From the NCBI RefSeq assembly GCF_040654195.1, contig NZ_JBFAHM010000010.1:186001-250000 (forward strand): a stretch of 64,000 nucleotides of DNA. Direction: 5' to 3'. Position 1 is the stretch's first letter. The number at the start of each line of letters is the position of its first letter. The position numbers and the translations under genes are program-made. Positions 51,610-59,822 of this stretch are shown one piece after another. The DNA comes from Hamadaea sp013361475. Its GTDB lineage: Bacteria; Actinomycetota; Actinomycetes; Mycobacteriales; Micromonosporaceae. The notes below the pieces were generated by a model. It had not been told where the DNA came from. It made no database searches and saw only the letters and a program-made list of their open reading frames with translations.

Positions 51610-52587
51610 TCAGGGGCGCTTGACGGCCCATAAAGCCGCCTCGGTACGCGAGGAGGATCCGGTCTTCCGCAGCAGGTTCGACACGTGCACCGCGACCGTC
51701 CGGATGGAGATGTCCAGCGACTTGGCGACCTGCTTGTTGGACATCCCGGCGACGAGGCATTCCAGCACCTGGAGTTCCCGGGCGGTGAGTTCGACTTCGT
51801 CCGCTTCCGGCCCGGCCGGTTCGGCTGCCAACGCGGCCAGGCCGCGGCCGGCCGTGGTGGCCAGCAGTTCGCTGAGCAGATAGGGATTGCCCCCCGTACG
51901 CCGCCAGACGGCCAGGCCCAGTCGTTCGGCGTCCGGCAGTCCGGGGTGGGCCGCCGCCAGGATCTCGGCGACGCCTTCCGGGCCGAGTGGTCCCAGGTGC
52001 TGCCGGACGGCGTTCGGCGCGCCCGACAGGCGGGCGAGCGTACGCGCGACGAGGTGCCGGGCGACCGCGGCTTCGGCTGGTTGGCTGGTCACGATGAGGA
52101 GCGCCGGGATGCCCGGGGCGGCCGCCAGCTCGGCGATGAGGCTGAGGCTGGCGGGGTCGAGGGCGTGGAGGTCTTCGACGATCAGGACGGCGGGGCCTTC
52201 GCCGACCAGGGCGCGCACTGTGCGTACGGCGAGCCGCAGGAGCGCGTCGGGCGCGTAGCGCTCGATCGGGGCCTGGGGGTCTTGGGCGAGCCAGGCCAGG
52301 CCGTCGGCCGGGACCGGCAGCGTACGCGTGTCCCGCCCGCTCAGCACGGCGGCGAGCCAGTCGTAGGGGGCCGGTGAGTGGAGCCGGGCGGTGCCGGTCA
52401 GCACCGTCGCCGGACGGGGATCGAAGGCCTCGACCGCGGTCGCCACCAGGCGGCTCTTGCCGACGCCGGGCCGGCCGGTCAGGACGACCACCCCGATACC
52501 CGACAAATCTCCCGATACCGCGCGCCTCCACTGGCCGACGATCTCTCGCAGTTCGTCGGCGCGCCCAACCATCGGCACCGGGTTCAC
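51610..52587 (-). CDS. LuxR-family regulator with AAA-type ATPase domain (LAL-like, short)
   Basis: About 325 residues. An N-terminal ATPase part has VGRADELREIVGQW, P-loop VLTGRPGVGKSRLVATAV and VLIVEDLHALDPASLSLI. The C-terminal GerE helix-turn-helix is ELTARELQVLECLVAGMSNKQVAKSLDISIRTVAVHVSNLLRKTG. It lacks the long TPR centre of full LAL regulators. GTG 52587 (MNPVPMVGRADEL) is my choice; an in-frame ATG at 52623 would add 12 residues. Confidence 0.85.
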   Translation of the reverse strand: MNPVPMVGRADELREIVGQWRRAVSGDLSGIGVVVLTGRPGVGKSRLVATAVEAFDPRPATVLTGTARLHSPAPYDWLAAVLSGRDTRTLPVPADGLAWLAQDPQAPIERYAPDALLRLAVRTVRALVGEGPAVLIVEDLHALDPASLSLIAELAAAPGIPALLIVTSQPAEAAVARHLVARTLARLSGAPNAVRQHLGPLGPEGVAEILAAAHPGLPDAERLGLAVWRRTGGNPYLLSELLATTAGRGLAALAAEPAGPEADEVELTARELQVLECLVAGMSNKQVAKSLDISIRTVAVHVSNLLRKTGSSSRTEAALWAVKRP

Positions 52588-52699
52588 GGCCCAAAGGATA
52601 CGGTTGCCGCACATTTCTCTCACGGCCGAGCGGGGTCTGCGAGAAATTACGTACTAATGCCTAGAGACATCTGACCATCCTTGCCTGCACCCTTGAGGG

Positions 52700-53500
52700 A
52701 TGAGTCTCGCCCTACGTTCCGTACTGCTCACCGATCTCGGGCTGATCCGGGCGAACAACGAGGACTCGGCGTACGCCGGGTCGCGGTTGCTCGTGATCGC
52801 CGACGGGGTCGGCGGGGCGCCCGCGGGCGAGGACGCGAGTGCGATCGTGATCCGGGAGCTGGCCGGTCTGGAGACCGCCGACCTCGGCGACGACCCGGCC
52901 CGGACGCTGCTGGATCACCTCATGACGGCGAACCGGGAGATCTACCAGGCCACCGTCGACGACCCGCTGAAGGAGGGCATGGGCACGACGATGACCGCCG
53001 TGCTGCTCTCCGCCGACGCCGACGACGCGGCCGAGGTGACCGTCGCGCACGTCGGCGACTCCCGGGCGTACCTCTTGCGGGACGGCGAGCTGCGCCGGCT
53101 GACGAAGGACGACACCTACGTGCAGACCCTCATCGACCGTGGGGTGCTCACCGAGGACGACGCGCGTCACCATCCGCAGAAGTCCCTCATCACGCAGTCG
53201 GTGCAGGGGCTGGACTTCACCACCGCGTGCTCCACCGTCCAGGTACGCCCCGGCGACCGGTTCCTGCTGTGCAGCGACGGCCTCTCCGACATCGTGACCG
53301 ACCACAGCATCGCTCACGCCCTGCACACCCACCCCGAGGTGAAGCAGGCCGCCGAGCAACTGGTGAAGCTGGCGCTCCAGGCCGGTGCGCCGGACAACGT
53401 CACCGTCGTCGTGGCCGATGTGACCACGGTGGAGGCCGACCCGAAGGGCGCCCGTCGCCTGCCCGGGGTCGCCCAGCTCGCCGCCCTGCTCGGCTTCTGA
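52700..53500 (+). CDS. PP2C-type serine/threonine phosphatase
   Basis: 266-residue cytoplasmic phosphatase of the PstP/Stp1 type. Metal residues are in RANNEDSAYAG, LLVIADGVGGAPAGE, VAHVGDSRAYLLRDGEL, LLCSDGLSDIV and APDNVTVVVADV. No membrane segment or regulatory domain. ATG 52700 follows CACCCT by six bases and GAGGG is also present. No cognate kinase is adjacent. Confidence 0.92.
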   Translation: MSLALRSVLLTDLGLIRANNEDSAYAGSRLLVIADGVGGAPAGEDASAIVIRELAGLETADLGDDPARTLLDHLMTANREIYQATVDDPLKEGMGTTMTAVLLSADADDAAEVTVAHVGDSRAYLLRDGELRRLTKDDTYVQTLIDRGVLTEDDARHHPQKSLITQSVQGLDFTTACSTVQVRPGDRFLLCSDGLSDIVTDHSIAHALHTHPEVKQAAEQLVKLALQAGAPDNVTVVVADVTTVEADPKGARRLPGVAQLAALLGF

Positions 53501-53517
53501 CTAGCCCGACCGCGCCC

Positions 53518-54150
53518 TCAGATCGCCGCGATCGTCGCCGGGGCCCGCTCGGCCCGGCTGAGCGCGCGGAGGACGCTCACCGCCCCGTGCCGCTGCACGG
53601 CCAGCCGGGACAGCAGGTCGACCACCGTCTGGACCGCCGACGACGGAAACTCCGGTGTCGCTGCTCCCACGCTGACGGCCAGATCGTCGGTGTGCACGAT
53701 CAGCTCCAGCAGCCGGGTGGTCAGAAAACCGTCCACCGTGAGGGTCCAGCCCGTCCACGGCACCCGAACACCGCCGTCAGGACGCCCGAGCACGAGATCG
53801 GGCAGCACCGACAGGGCGCCCGCCACCTCCGCGGCGATCGCTTCGGGGCCCGGCGCGGCCGCGAGCTCCCCGGTATCGCGGATCCCGGCGTTGGTCTCCT
53901 CGTCCAGGTCGGCTCCGCGCCATTTGACCCGGTTGTAATGCTCGACGAGGTCGATGGGCGGATCGGCTGACGGCTCCGCGCCGAGGATGCCCGGGACGAG
54001 CACGATCTGCCGGGAGAGGTGCGCGGCCAGCCCGCCGGTGCTGAGCTTGGCCAGCGCGCTCGGCTCGGCCCAGCGGCCGGCCACCACCGGCTCCGCGAGG
54101 AACGCAGCCGCCACCGCGGCGGTGGCGAGGTAGTCGTCTCGGACGCTCAT
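53518..54150 (-). CDS. Maleylpyruvate isomerase N-terminal (DinB-like) family protein
   Basis: 210-residue helical protein of the mycothiol-dependent MDMPI_N/DinB superfamily; KLSTGGLAAHLSRQIVLVPGIL and TTRLLELIVHTDDLAVSVG supply candidate metal histidines. Actinobacterial members may use mycothiol, but the reaction is unknown. ATG 54150 (MSVRDDYL) is preferred to GTG 54171. It converges with the phosphatase gene, 18 bases apart. Confidence 0.75.
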   Translation of the reverse strand: MSVRDDYLATAAVAAAFLAEPVVAGRWAEPSALAKLSTGGLAAHLSRQIVLVPGILGAEPSADPPIDLVEHYNRVKWRGADLDEETNAGIRDTGELAAAPGPEAIAAEVAGALSVLPDLVLGRPDGGVRVPWTGWTLTVDGFLTTRLLELIVHTDDLAVSVGAATPEFPSSAVQTVVDLLSRLAVQRHGAVSVLRALSRAERAPATIAAI

Positions 54151-54288
54151 GCCCGGATCGTGCCAGCCCACTCCGACAATCCGGATCGCTCGCGCGATTT
54201 GCCCGATTTATCCGGGCGCACCGGAGGTTAGCCGGGCGAGGCCGGGGTAAATCCCGCGGTAACCGAGCCTTGAGGAGGTCTGAAGGCC

Positions 54289-54495
54289 ATGGGTATGGAC
54301 GACAAGATCCGCAATGAAGCCCAGGAGTGGAAGGGCAAGGCCAAGGAACAAATGGGCGACATGACCGACGACGAGCGAATGCAGGCCGAAGGCAAGTCGG
54401 AGGAGATGTCGGGCAAGGCCAAGAACATGGGCGAGAAGGCCAAGGACAAGGCTTCCGAGATGGGCCAGAAGGCCAAGGACGCCATGAACATGTAG
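54289..54495 (+). CDS. CsbD-like stress protein
   Basis: 68-residue hydrophilic, Lys/Glu/Met-rich helical protein of the CsbD family (DKIRNEAQEWKGKAKEQMGDMTDDERMQAEGK). CsbD proteins are general stress proteins in other bacteria. ATG 54289 follows TGAGGAGGTC. Short direct repeats of the type AKNMGEKAKDKASEMGQKAKDAM form an amphipathic tail. Confidence 0.85.
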   Translation: MGMDDKIRNEAQEWKGKAKEQMGDMTDDERMQAEGKSEEMSGKAKNMGEKAKDKASEMGQKAKDAMNM

Positions 54496-54502
54496 CCCAG
54501 CG

Positions 54503-54540
54503 AAAAGGGGGACGCCGCTGACTGCGGCGTCCCCCTTTTT
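54503..54540. terminator. Bidirectional terminator between csbD-like and queA-like genes
   Basis: A 12-base stem GGGGGACGCCGC/GCGGCGTCCCCC with a five-base loop is flanked by AAAA and TTTTT, giving a U-tract in both directions. It serves the two convergent genes. Confidence 0.92.
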
Positions 54541-54541
54541 C

Positions 54542-55570
54542 TCAGCGCAGCAACAGGTTCAGGTCGCCGAACTCGTGCCACAGATAGCCGTGCTCCACGG
54601 CCTCCCGGTAGCAGGTGGACAGCAGGTCCGCACCGACGATCGCGGAGAGCATCAGCAGGTGGGACGCGCGTGGCTCGTGAAACCCCGTGAGCAGGCCGTC
54701 GATGACGCGTACCCCTCGGTCCGGCGTGACCACCAGGTCGGTCCAGCCCGCCGCGGCCTGGACCGACCCGTCGGCTCGGGCCGCGGTCTCCAGCGCGCGG
54801 ACCGCGGTCGTGCCCACGGCGATGATCCGCCCACCGGCCGCGCGCGCCTGTGTGACCAGGCGCGCGGTGGTCTCGGGCACCTCGAACCGCTCGGGGTACG
54901 GCCGCTCGTGTGCCTCCGGGGAGGCCACTCCGGTGTGCAGGGTGATCGGCGCGATCACCACACCCCGGCTGGCCAGGCGGGTCACCAGGGCCTCGGTGAA
55001 GGGCCGGCTCGCGCTCGGCATCTCCGCACTGCCCTCCCGGTCGTCGGGAGTGCTGATCGCGAAGACACTGCGGTACGCCCACAGCGGCCAATCGCGTTCC
55101 ACATAGGAGTAGCGAATCGGACGGCCATGGGCACGGAGATAGCGTGGCACCGAGTCGACGGAGACCTCGGCGATCCAGAGGCGATCCGAATAGGCCTCCG
55201 CCAACGTGACGACGACGCCGCCCGACAGGGTGAGCCGTTGCCCGCCCCGGCCGCCGAAGAACGGTTGAGTCGAGCCGTCGACCGGCCGCCTCACCTCGAC
55301 GACCCATCGCCCGTCGGGCTGCCGGGTCGAGAAGTGCACGACGAAGTCCTTGTCCACAGTGTCCACTGCTGACGCCATCGTCGCCGACGTGTTGACGACG
55401 AGCACGTCTCCGGCCCTGAGCAGCGACGGCAGGTCGGTGAACCGGTGGTGGCGCACGCCGTCGGCCGAGCCGACCAGCAGCCGCACCTCGTCGCGGGCCA
55501 GTCCCCGGGCCTCGGGCGGCTCGTGCGCCTCCAGCTCCGGAGCGAGGGTGAACTCCAGCGTCGCGGTCAT
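54542..55570 (-). CDS. QueA-like S-adenosylmethionine:tRNA ribosyltransferase-isomerase homologue
   Basis: 342-residue protein of the QueA family, which builds epoxyqueuosine on tRNA. Matching blocks are FRAGDVLVVNT, ITLHTGVASPEAHERPYPERFEVPETTARLV, RIIAVGTTAVRALE and VIDGLLTGFHEPRASHLLMLSAIVG. The usual NDTRVIPAR block reads NTSATMASA, so the active site is diverged. No other queuosine gene is nearby. ATG 55570 overlaps the upstream stop (ATGA). The tRNA activity should be treated as uncertain. Confidence 0.8.
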   Translation of the reverse strand: MTATLEFTLAPELEAHEPPEARGLARDEVRLLVGSADGVRHHRFTDLPSLLRAGDVLVVNTSATMASAVDTVDKDFVVHFSTRQPDGRWVVEVRRPVDGSTQPFFGGRGGQRLTLSGGVVVTLAEAYSDRLWIAEVSVDSVPRYLRAHGRPIRYSYVERDWPLWAYRSVFAISTPDDREGSAEMPSASRPFTEALVTRLASRGVVIAPITLHTGVASPEAHERPYPERFEVPETTARLVTQARAAGGRIIAVGTTAVRALETAARADGSVQAAAGWTDLVVTPDRGVRVIDGLLTGFHEPRASHLLMLSAIVGADLLSTCYREAVEHGYLWHEFGDLNLLLR

Positions 55571-55911
55571 GCTTCCGTCCAAACGAGTACGCGATTGCCG
55601 TCGGGGTCGGCGAGCACGAAACCGTAGTGCCCGCGAGGGAACGTCTCGGGAGCCGACTCGGCCGCCGGTCCCGCCGCGAAGTGCACGGCGTCGACGCTGG
55701 CCCGGTCGGGCAGTTCGAGAGCCACACCCGGCGGTCTGGCCGGCCGAGTGGTCTGGACTATCTCCAGGCGGCCGCCGCCCACGTCGTAGACCGCGCCCTG
55801 CTCCCCCGGGCGCTTCCAGTGGTCGATGACGGGTAGGCCGAACAGGCGGCCGTAGTGGTCGGCGCTGCGGTCGAAGTCGGCCACCTCGAACGGCACCCAC
55901 AACGCGCTCAT
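55567..55911 (-). CDS. VOC/glyoxalase-family protein
   Basis: 114-residue single VOC domain (VPFEVADFDRSADHYGRLFGLPVIDHW, YGFVLADPDGNRVLVWTEA), with possible metal Glu residues. It overlaps both neighbours by ATGA junctions. Members include lyases, resistance proteins and dioxygenases; the substrate is unknown. Confidence 0.83.
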   Translation of the reverse strand: MSALWVPFEVADFDRSADHYGRLFGLPVIDHWKRPGEQGAVYDVGGGRLEIVQTTRPARPPGVALELPDRASVDAVHFAAGPAAESAPETFPRGHYGFVLADPDGNRVLVWTEA

Positions 55912-56603
55912 GCACTCACCGTGTCGGCCGGGATCCAGTCGGCCAGCCGCAGGCGGCCCGACGGCGGACGCTGCGCGAGCAGCCCGAGCAGGCCGGGGGC
56001 GACCGACTCCGGCAGCGGCCGGTCGGAGATGTCCTCGCCGGGGAAGGCGTCCTGGTGCATCCGCGTACGCAGATCGCCGGGGTCGACCTGCCACACGGTG
56101 ACCGTCTCCTCCTCGACGCCGAGGACCTTGCCCAGGTGCTCCAGGGCGGCTTTGGAAGCGCCGTAGGCTCCCCATCCCGCGTACGCCTCGACGGCGGCGT
56201 CCGAGGTCACGTTGAGCACCACGCCCCGCCCGGTACGCAGCAGCGGCAACGCCGCCTGAGTCAGCGCCACCGGAGCGATGACGTTGACCTCGAACAGGTC
56301 CCGCAGCGCCTGCTCCGGAACGGCCGCCACCGACGGCAACGGGCTCGGCCCGAGCGCACCGGCGTTGTTGACGAGCAGGTCGAGCCCGCCCTGTTTCCGG
56401 GCGGCGGTGATCAACTCGGTCCGGTGGGCCGGGTCGGTCACGTCCCCGGTGACGGCGACGACGTTGGGCAGCTCCGAGACGGCGCCGAGCAGGTCGGTGT
56501 CGTGGCGGGCGTCGGCGACGACGCTCCAGCCGGCGGCCGACAGCGTACGGGTGAGCGCCAGGCCGAGCCCGCGGCTTGCCCCGGTGATGATCGCGATAGG
56601 CAT
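55908..56603 (-). CDS. SDR-family oxidoreductase
   Basis: 231-residue short-chain dehydrogenase and first gene of the SDR-VOC-QueA-like operon. IITGASRGLGLAL binds NAD(P), VNNAGALG is conserved, Ser is in LNVTSDAAVE and Tyr-Lys in YGASKAALEH. Substrate unknown. ATG 56603 lies on the minus strand facing a 183-base regulatory gap. Confidence 0.87.
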   Translation of the reverse strand: MPIAIITGASRGLGLALTRTLSAAGWSVVADARHDTDLLGAVSELPNVVAVTGDVTDPAHRTELITAARKQGGLDLLVNNAGALGPSPLPSVAAVPEQALRDLFEVNVIAPVALTQAALPLLRTGRGVVLNVTSDAAVEAYAGWGAYGASKAALEHLGKVLGVEEETVTVWQVDPGDLRTRMHQDAFPGEDISDRPLPESVAPGLLGLLAQRPPSGRLRLADWIPADTVSA

Positions 56604-56658
56604 GTCTCGACGCTATGGACTGCGGCGCGTACGCGAATCGGTCCTGAGCCGCCGCCGT

Positions 56659-56678
56659 CCTAGGTCCTTGGACCTAGG
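56659..56678. promoter_or_regulatory. Perfect 20-base palindrome between divergent units
   Basis: CCTAGGTCCTTGGACCTAGG has nine-base arms with a two-base centre, too tight for an RNA loop, so it is probably a protein-binding operator. It lies between the SDR operon and the GAF kinase/NarL regulator genes; the NarL-type regulator is a possible binder. Confidence 0.55.
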
Positions 56679-56685
56679 CCCTTGT

Positions 56686-56760
56686 GTGATCATTGCGCCA
56701 GCCATGCTGCTTCGCGGTGCGAAATGCCCGTTGTGACAGCATGGCTGACGCGATGATCAC
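56686..56760. repeat. Dispersed palindromic repeat, family A, copy 4
   Basis: Twenty-four-base arms starting GTGATCATTGCGCCAGCC, with two mismatches, flank a core containing GCGAAATGCCCG. It lies 15 bases upstream of the GAF kinase promoter. Confidence 0.9.
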
Positions 56761-56786
56761 GCCCGAACCGCGGCTACGGTGAACGA

Positions 56787-57908
56787 GTGGACGAACGCAG
56801 CACCCTGGACGAGCTGAGCACCGCTGTGCTGGCGGTCAGCCGGCATAGATCCGTACGCGAGGTGCTGCAGACGATCGTGCAGGCCGCCCGTTCCCTCCTC
56901 GACTGCGAGTACGCGGCGCTGGGCGTACCGGACGATCAGGGCGGCTTCGCCGAGTTCGTGGTCGACGGAGTGTCCGACGAGCAGTGGGCCGCCATAGGCC
57001 CGCTCCCCCGCCAGCACGGGCTCCTCGCCGTGATGCTCCGCGAAATGAAGCCGCAGCGGCTGCCCGACGTCCGCAAGGATCCTCGGTTCGGCTGGTGGCC
57101 GGCGGCGCATCCGGTGCTCAAGGGCTTCCTCGGCGTACCGGTCACCGACGGCGAGGAGATCCTGGGCGCGCTGTTCCTGGCCAACCGGCGCAGTGGCGAG
57201 TTCTCCGCCGACGACGAGCGGCTGCTCGCGGTGCTGGCGGCGCACGCGGCGATCGCGCTGACCAACGCCCGGCTCTACGAGCAGGGCCGGGAGCTGACGC
57301 TGCTCGAGGAACGGCAGCGGGTGGCGCGGGAACTGCACGACGCGGTGGCACAGAAGCTGTTCAGCCTGCGCCTGACGACCGAGGCCGCGGCGGCGTACGT
57401 GCGGAAGGATCCGGCGCGGGCCGAGACCGAGTTGCAGGAGATCCGCCGGTTGGCGGCGCAGGCGACCGAGGAGCTGGGTCAGATCGTGGCCGAGCTGCGG
57501 CCGCGGGAGCTGGCCGACACCGGGCTGGTGGAGACGTTGCGGCGGCGGGTAACCCTGCTCGACCGGGTGCACGAGGCCCGGGTGGAGTTCGTGGCCGAGC
57601 TGACCGGCAAGCTGACCGCGGCGGTGGAGGAGGTCGTGTTGCGCGTCGCCGAGGAGGCGCTGCACAACGCACTGCGGCACGCGTCCGCCACGGTGGTCGT
57701 GGTTCGCCTCGCGGACGGCGGTCGCGGAGTGGTCTGCACGATCACCGACGACGGCACCGGCTTCGACACGAGCGTCCCGGCCGCGGCCAACGCCCGGCTC
57801 GGCCTGTCCTCCATGCGCGAGCGCGCGCGCCGGGTGGGCGGGGCCCTCACGGTCACGTCGCGTCCCGGCGGCGGGACGACGGTCACCCTGGAGGTTCCCC
57901 GTGGCTGA
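56787..57908 (+). CDS. GAF-domain sensor histidine kinase (NarL-partner type)
   Basis: 373-residue cytoplasmic kinase. One GAF domain (about 20-165) is followed by HisKA_3 with the phosphorylated His in EERQRVARELHDAVAQKLFSLRL. The ATPase domain has EEALHNALRHASA, TDDGTGFD and GLSSMRERARRVGGALTVTSRPGGGTTV. The architecture resembles DevS/LiaS relatives without membrane helices. GTG 56787 is leaderless (TACGGT six bases upstream). It overlaps the response regulator gene by eight bases. Confidence 0.9.
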   Translation: MDERSTLDELSTAVLAVSRHRSVREVLQTIVQAARSLLDCEYAALGVPDDQGGFAEFVVDGVSDEQWAAIGPLPRQHGLLAVMLREMKPQRLPDVRKDPRFGWWPAAHPVLKGFLGVPVTDGEEILGALFLANRRSGEFSADDERLLAVLAAHAAIALTNARLYEQGRELTLLEERQRVARELHDAVAQKLFSLRLTTEAAAAYVRKDPARAETELQEIRRLAAQATEELGQIVAELRPRELADTGLVETLRRRVTLLDRVHEARVEFVAELTGKLTAAVEEVVLRVAEEALHNALRHASATVVVVRLADGGRGVVCTITDDGTGFDTSVPAAANARLGLSSMRERARRVGGALTVTSRPGGGTTVTLEVPRG

Positions 57909-58524
57909 GATCCGCGTCCTGCTCACGGACGATCACGCAGTGGTACGCCGTGGGCTGCGCGTCTTTCTGGAGACTCATGACGACATCACCGTCGTCGGCG
58001 AGGCGAGCGACGGCGCGGAGTGCGTGGAGCAGGCGTCGGCCACGCGGCCGGACGTCATCCTGCTCGACCTCAAGATGCCCGGGGTCGACGGCGTCGAGGC
58101 GATCAAACGGCTCCGCACGGCGGGCAGCGACGCGAAGGTGCTGGTGGTCACCAGCTTCACCGACGCGCCCTCGGTCCTCCCCGCGATCCGGGCGGGCGCG
58201 GCCGGCTGCGTCGCCAAGGACGTCGACCCGGCCGCGTTGGCGAACGCGATCCGCACCGTCCACGCTGGACACGTCGTGTTGCCGCCGGCGATCGCCGCCG
58301 CGTTGAGCACCGGGGTCTCCGGCGACCGGCTGGATCAGCTGACCGTCCGCGAGCGGGAAGTCCTCCAGCAGTTGGCGCTCGGCCGGTCCAACCGCGAGAT
58401 CGCCCGTGAGCTGCACCTGGCCGAGAAGACGGTGAAGACGCACGTCTCGGCGATCCTCATGAAGCTGGAGGTCGACGACCGCACCCAGGCGGCCCTGTAC
58501 GCCGTCCGCCACGGCCTCGCCTGA
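57901..58524 (+). CDS. NarL-family response regulator
   Basis: 207-residue two-domain regulator. The receiver has acidic pocket LLTDDHAVVRRGL, phosphorylation site ILLDLKMPGVDG, and the conserved Thr/Lys in VVTSFTD and CVAKDVDP. The C-terminal GerE domain is LTVREREVLQQLALGRSNREIARELHLAEKTVKTHVSAILMKL. GTG 57901 lies inside the kinase 3' end, a coupled pair. Confidence 0.93.
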   Translation: MAEIRVLLTDDHAVVRRGLRVFLETHDDITVVGEASDGAECVEQASATRPDVILLDLKMPGVDGVEAIKRLRTAGSDAKVLVVTSFTDAPSVLPAIRAGAAGCVAKDVDPAALANAIRTVHAGHVVLPPAIAAALSTGVSGDRLDQLTVREREVLQQLALGRSNREIARELHLAEKTVKTHVSAILMKLEVDDRTQAALYAVRHGLA

Positions 58525-58578
58525 GTCAGCCCCACCTGACTCAGCGCCCGGCTCAGCCCCGACCCGGCGCCTGAGTCA

Positions 58579-58643
58579 GCGCTGGATCAGGGATCCCGGT
58601 CGAATCTTGATCCAAGATTCGACGCGGATCCCTGATCCAGCGC
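58579..58643. repeat. Palindromic repeat family B, copy 2
   Basis: Outer arms GCGCTGGATCAGGGATCC and GGATCCCTGATCCAGCGC are perfectly complementary. Inner arms TCGAATCTTG and CAAGATTCGA pair around ATC, with three-base bulges CGG and CGC between inner and outer stems. It lies between the convergent response regulator and FUSC genes, 54 bases after the former stop. Confidence 0.9.
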
Positions 58644-58687
58644 CAAATCCAGCGCCAGATCCGCCGCCAATCCGGTGCCGAGGTAGG

Positions 58688-59683
58688 TCAGGCGGCGAGG
58701 GCGGTCTCTAACCGCCGCTCGGTCAGCGCCGCCTCCGGCTTGCCATGGTTGAGCAGTGCATCCGCCTTGGCCAGCGGGATGCCGGTGGCGATGAGCAGAT
58801 TCAGCACCGCCGCGTCGGCGTCGGCCGCCACCGCCGCGCTCGCCAGACCGAGGCGCTCGTTCCGCATCACGTCGATCCAGCGGGCGGCCGAGACGAGCTG
58901 CGGCTGCGCCACCCGGAGCGTGCCGTCGCGACGGAGTTCGTCACGCAGCAGCCCGACGCCGTCGGCCAGGGACTCCAGCATCGGCGGCAACGCCACCGGC
59001 ACCGGCTCGCCCCCGTGCAGTACGCCCCACCAGGCGTGCCGGGCCATCACCCGGATGTTGCGGACGGCGTACCCGATCTCGCGGGCGGTGGCCGCGTACG
59101 CGTCGAGGTCCTGCCCGGTCGTCCAGAGCGTGATCGCCGCCGACCGCCGGGTCGCCAGCAGCACCTCGTTCAGGCGGCGCAGGTCGTTCTCCGTGTCGAC
59201 GAGGGCGTAGACGGCGCCCCGGGCCGATTCGGCGTCCCGCGTACGCAGCGCGCCCGCGATCGTCCGCACGTTCACCGTCAGCGTGTTCAGCAGTGGTTCG
59301 AGCGACGCGTTCACCTGGCGCGTCGCGTTGCGGGGAGTGGTGAGGAACGCGACGACCATCGCGACCGCGACACCCACGACGAGGTCGAGCACGATCCGGT
59401 CGAACGACCGGTATCCCGACGCGACCGCCGCGATGGCCAGCCCGAAGCCGAGGCCGAAGAAGAACACGGCGATCGCCCGCCGATGGCGCGCGCACACGAA
59501 TTCCAGCGTCGTGATCGCGAACAGCGGCGCCCCGATCGGTTTGTCGAAGCCGAGCAGCACCGCCACGACGATCGCCAGCCCACCGGCGGCGAGGATCTGC
59601 AGGACGGCCGGCAGTTCCCGGCGGGCCACCCGGCCCACCCAGCGCCATCCGCCTCGTTGCGTCGCTGTCTCCCCCGAATACAT
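58688..59683 (-). CDS. FUSC-like membrane protein
   Basis: 331-residue protein. The N-terminal half has four to six hydrophobic segments (AVLQILAAGGLAIVVAVLLGF, AIAVFFFGLGFGLAIAAVASG, IVLDLVVGVAVAMVVAFLTTP) typical of the FUSC/aromatic acid exporter-like fold. The C-terminal half is a long helical cytoplasmic domain. ATG 59683 is leaderless (CAGACT six bases upstream on the minus strand). Transport substrate unknown. Confidence 0.78.
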   Translation of the reverse strand: MYSGETATQRGGWRWVGRVARRELPAVLQILAAGGLAIVVAVLLGFDKPIGAPLFAITTLEFVCARHRRAIAVFFFGLGFGLAIAAVASGYRSFDRIVLDLVVGVAVAMVVAFLTTPRNATRQVNASLEPLLNTLTVNVRTIAGALRTRDAESARGAVYALVDTENDLRRLNEVLLATRRSAAITLWTTGQDLDAYAATAREIGYAVRNIRVMARHAWWGVLHGGEPVPVALPPMLESLADGVGLLRDELRRDGTLRVAQPQLVSAARWIDVMRNERLGLASAAVAADADAAVLNLLIATGIPLAKADALLNHGKPEAALTERRLETALAA

Positions 59684-59822
59684 CCGACCAGTCTGGCGAC
59701 TCGATTACGCGTTGTACAGGGGCAATTACTAAATGTGTCTCAGCCCCCAACCGGTTCTGACCTGGGAAAACGGACACCAGACGCGGCACCTCCCATCCCG
59801 TGAGATCGACTACGCTGGACAG

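Noticed and set aside
53501..53758. Open frame of 85 codons antisense to the MDMPI-like gene end
   Set aside because: It is a shadow of the 53518-54150 gene on another minus-strand frame, with no conserved text.
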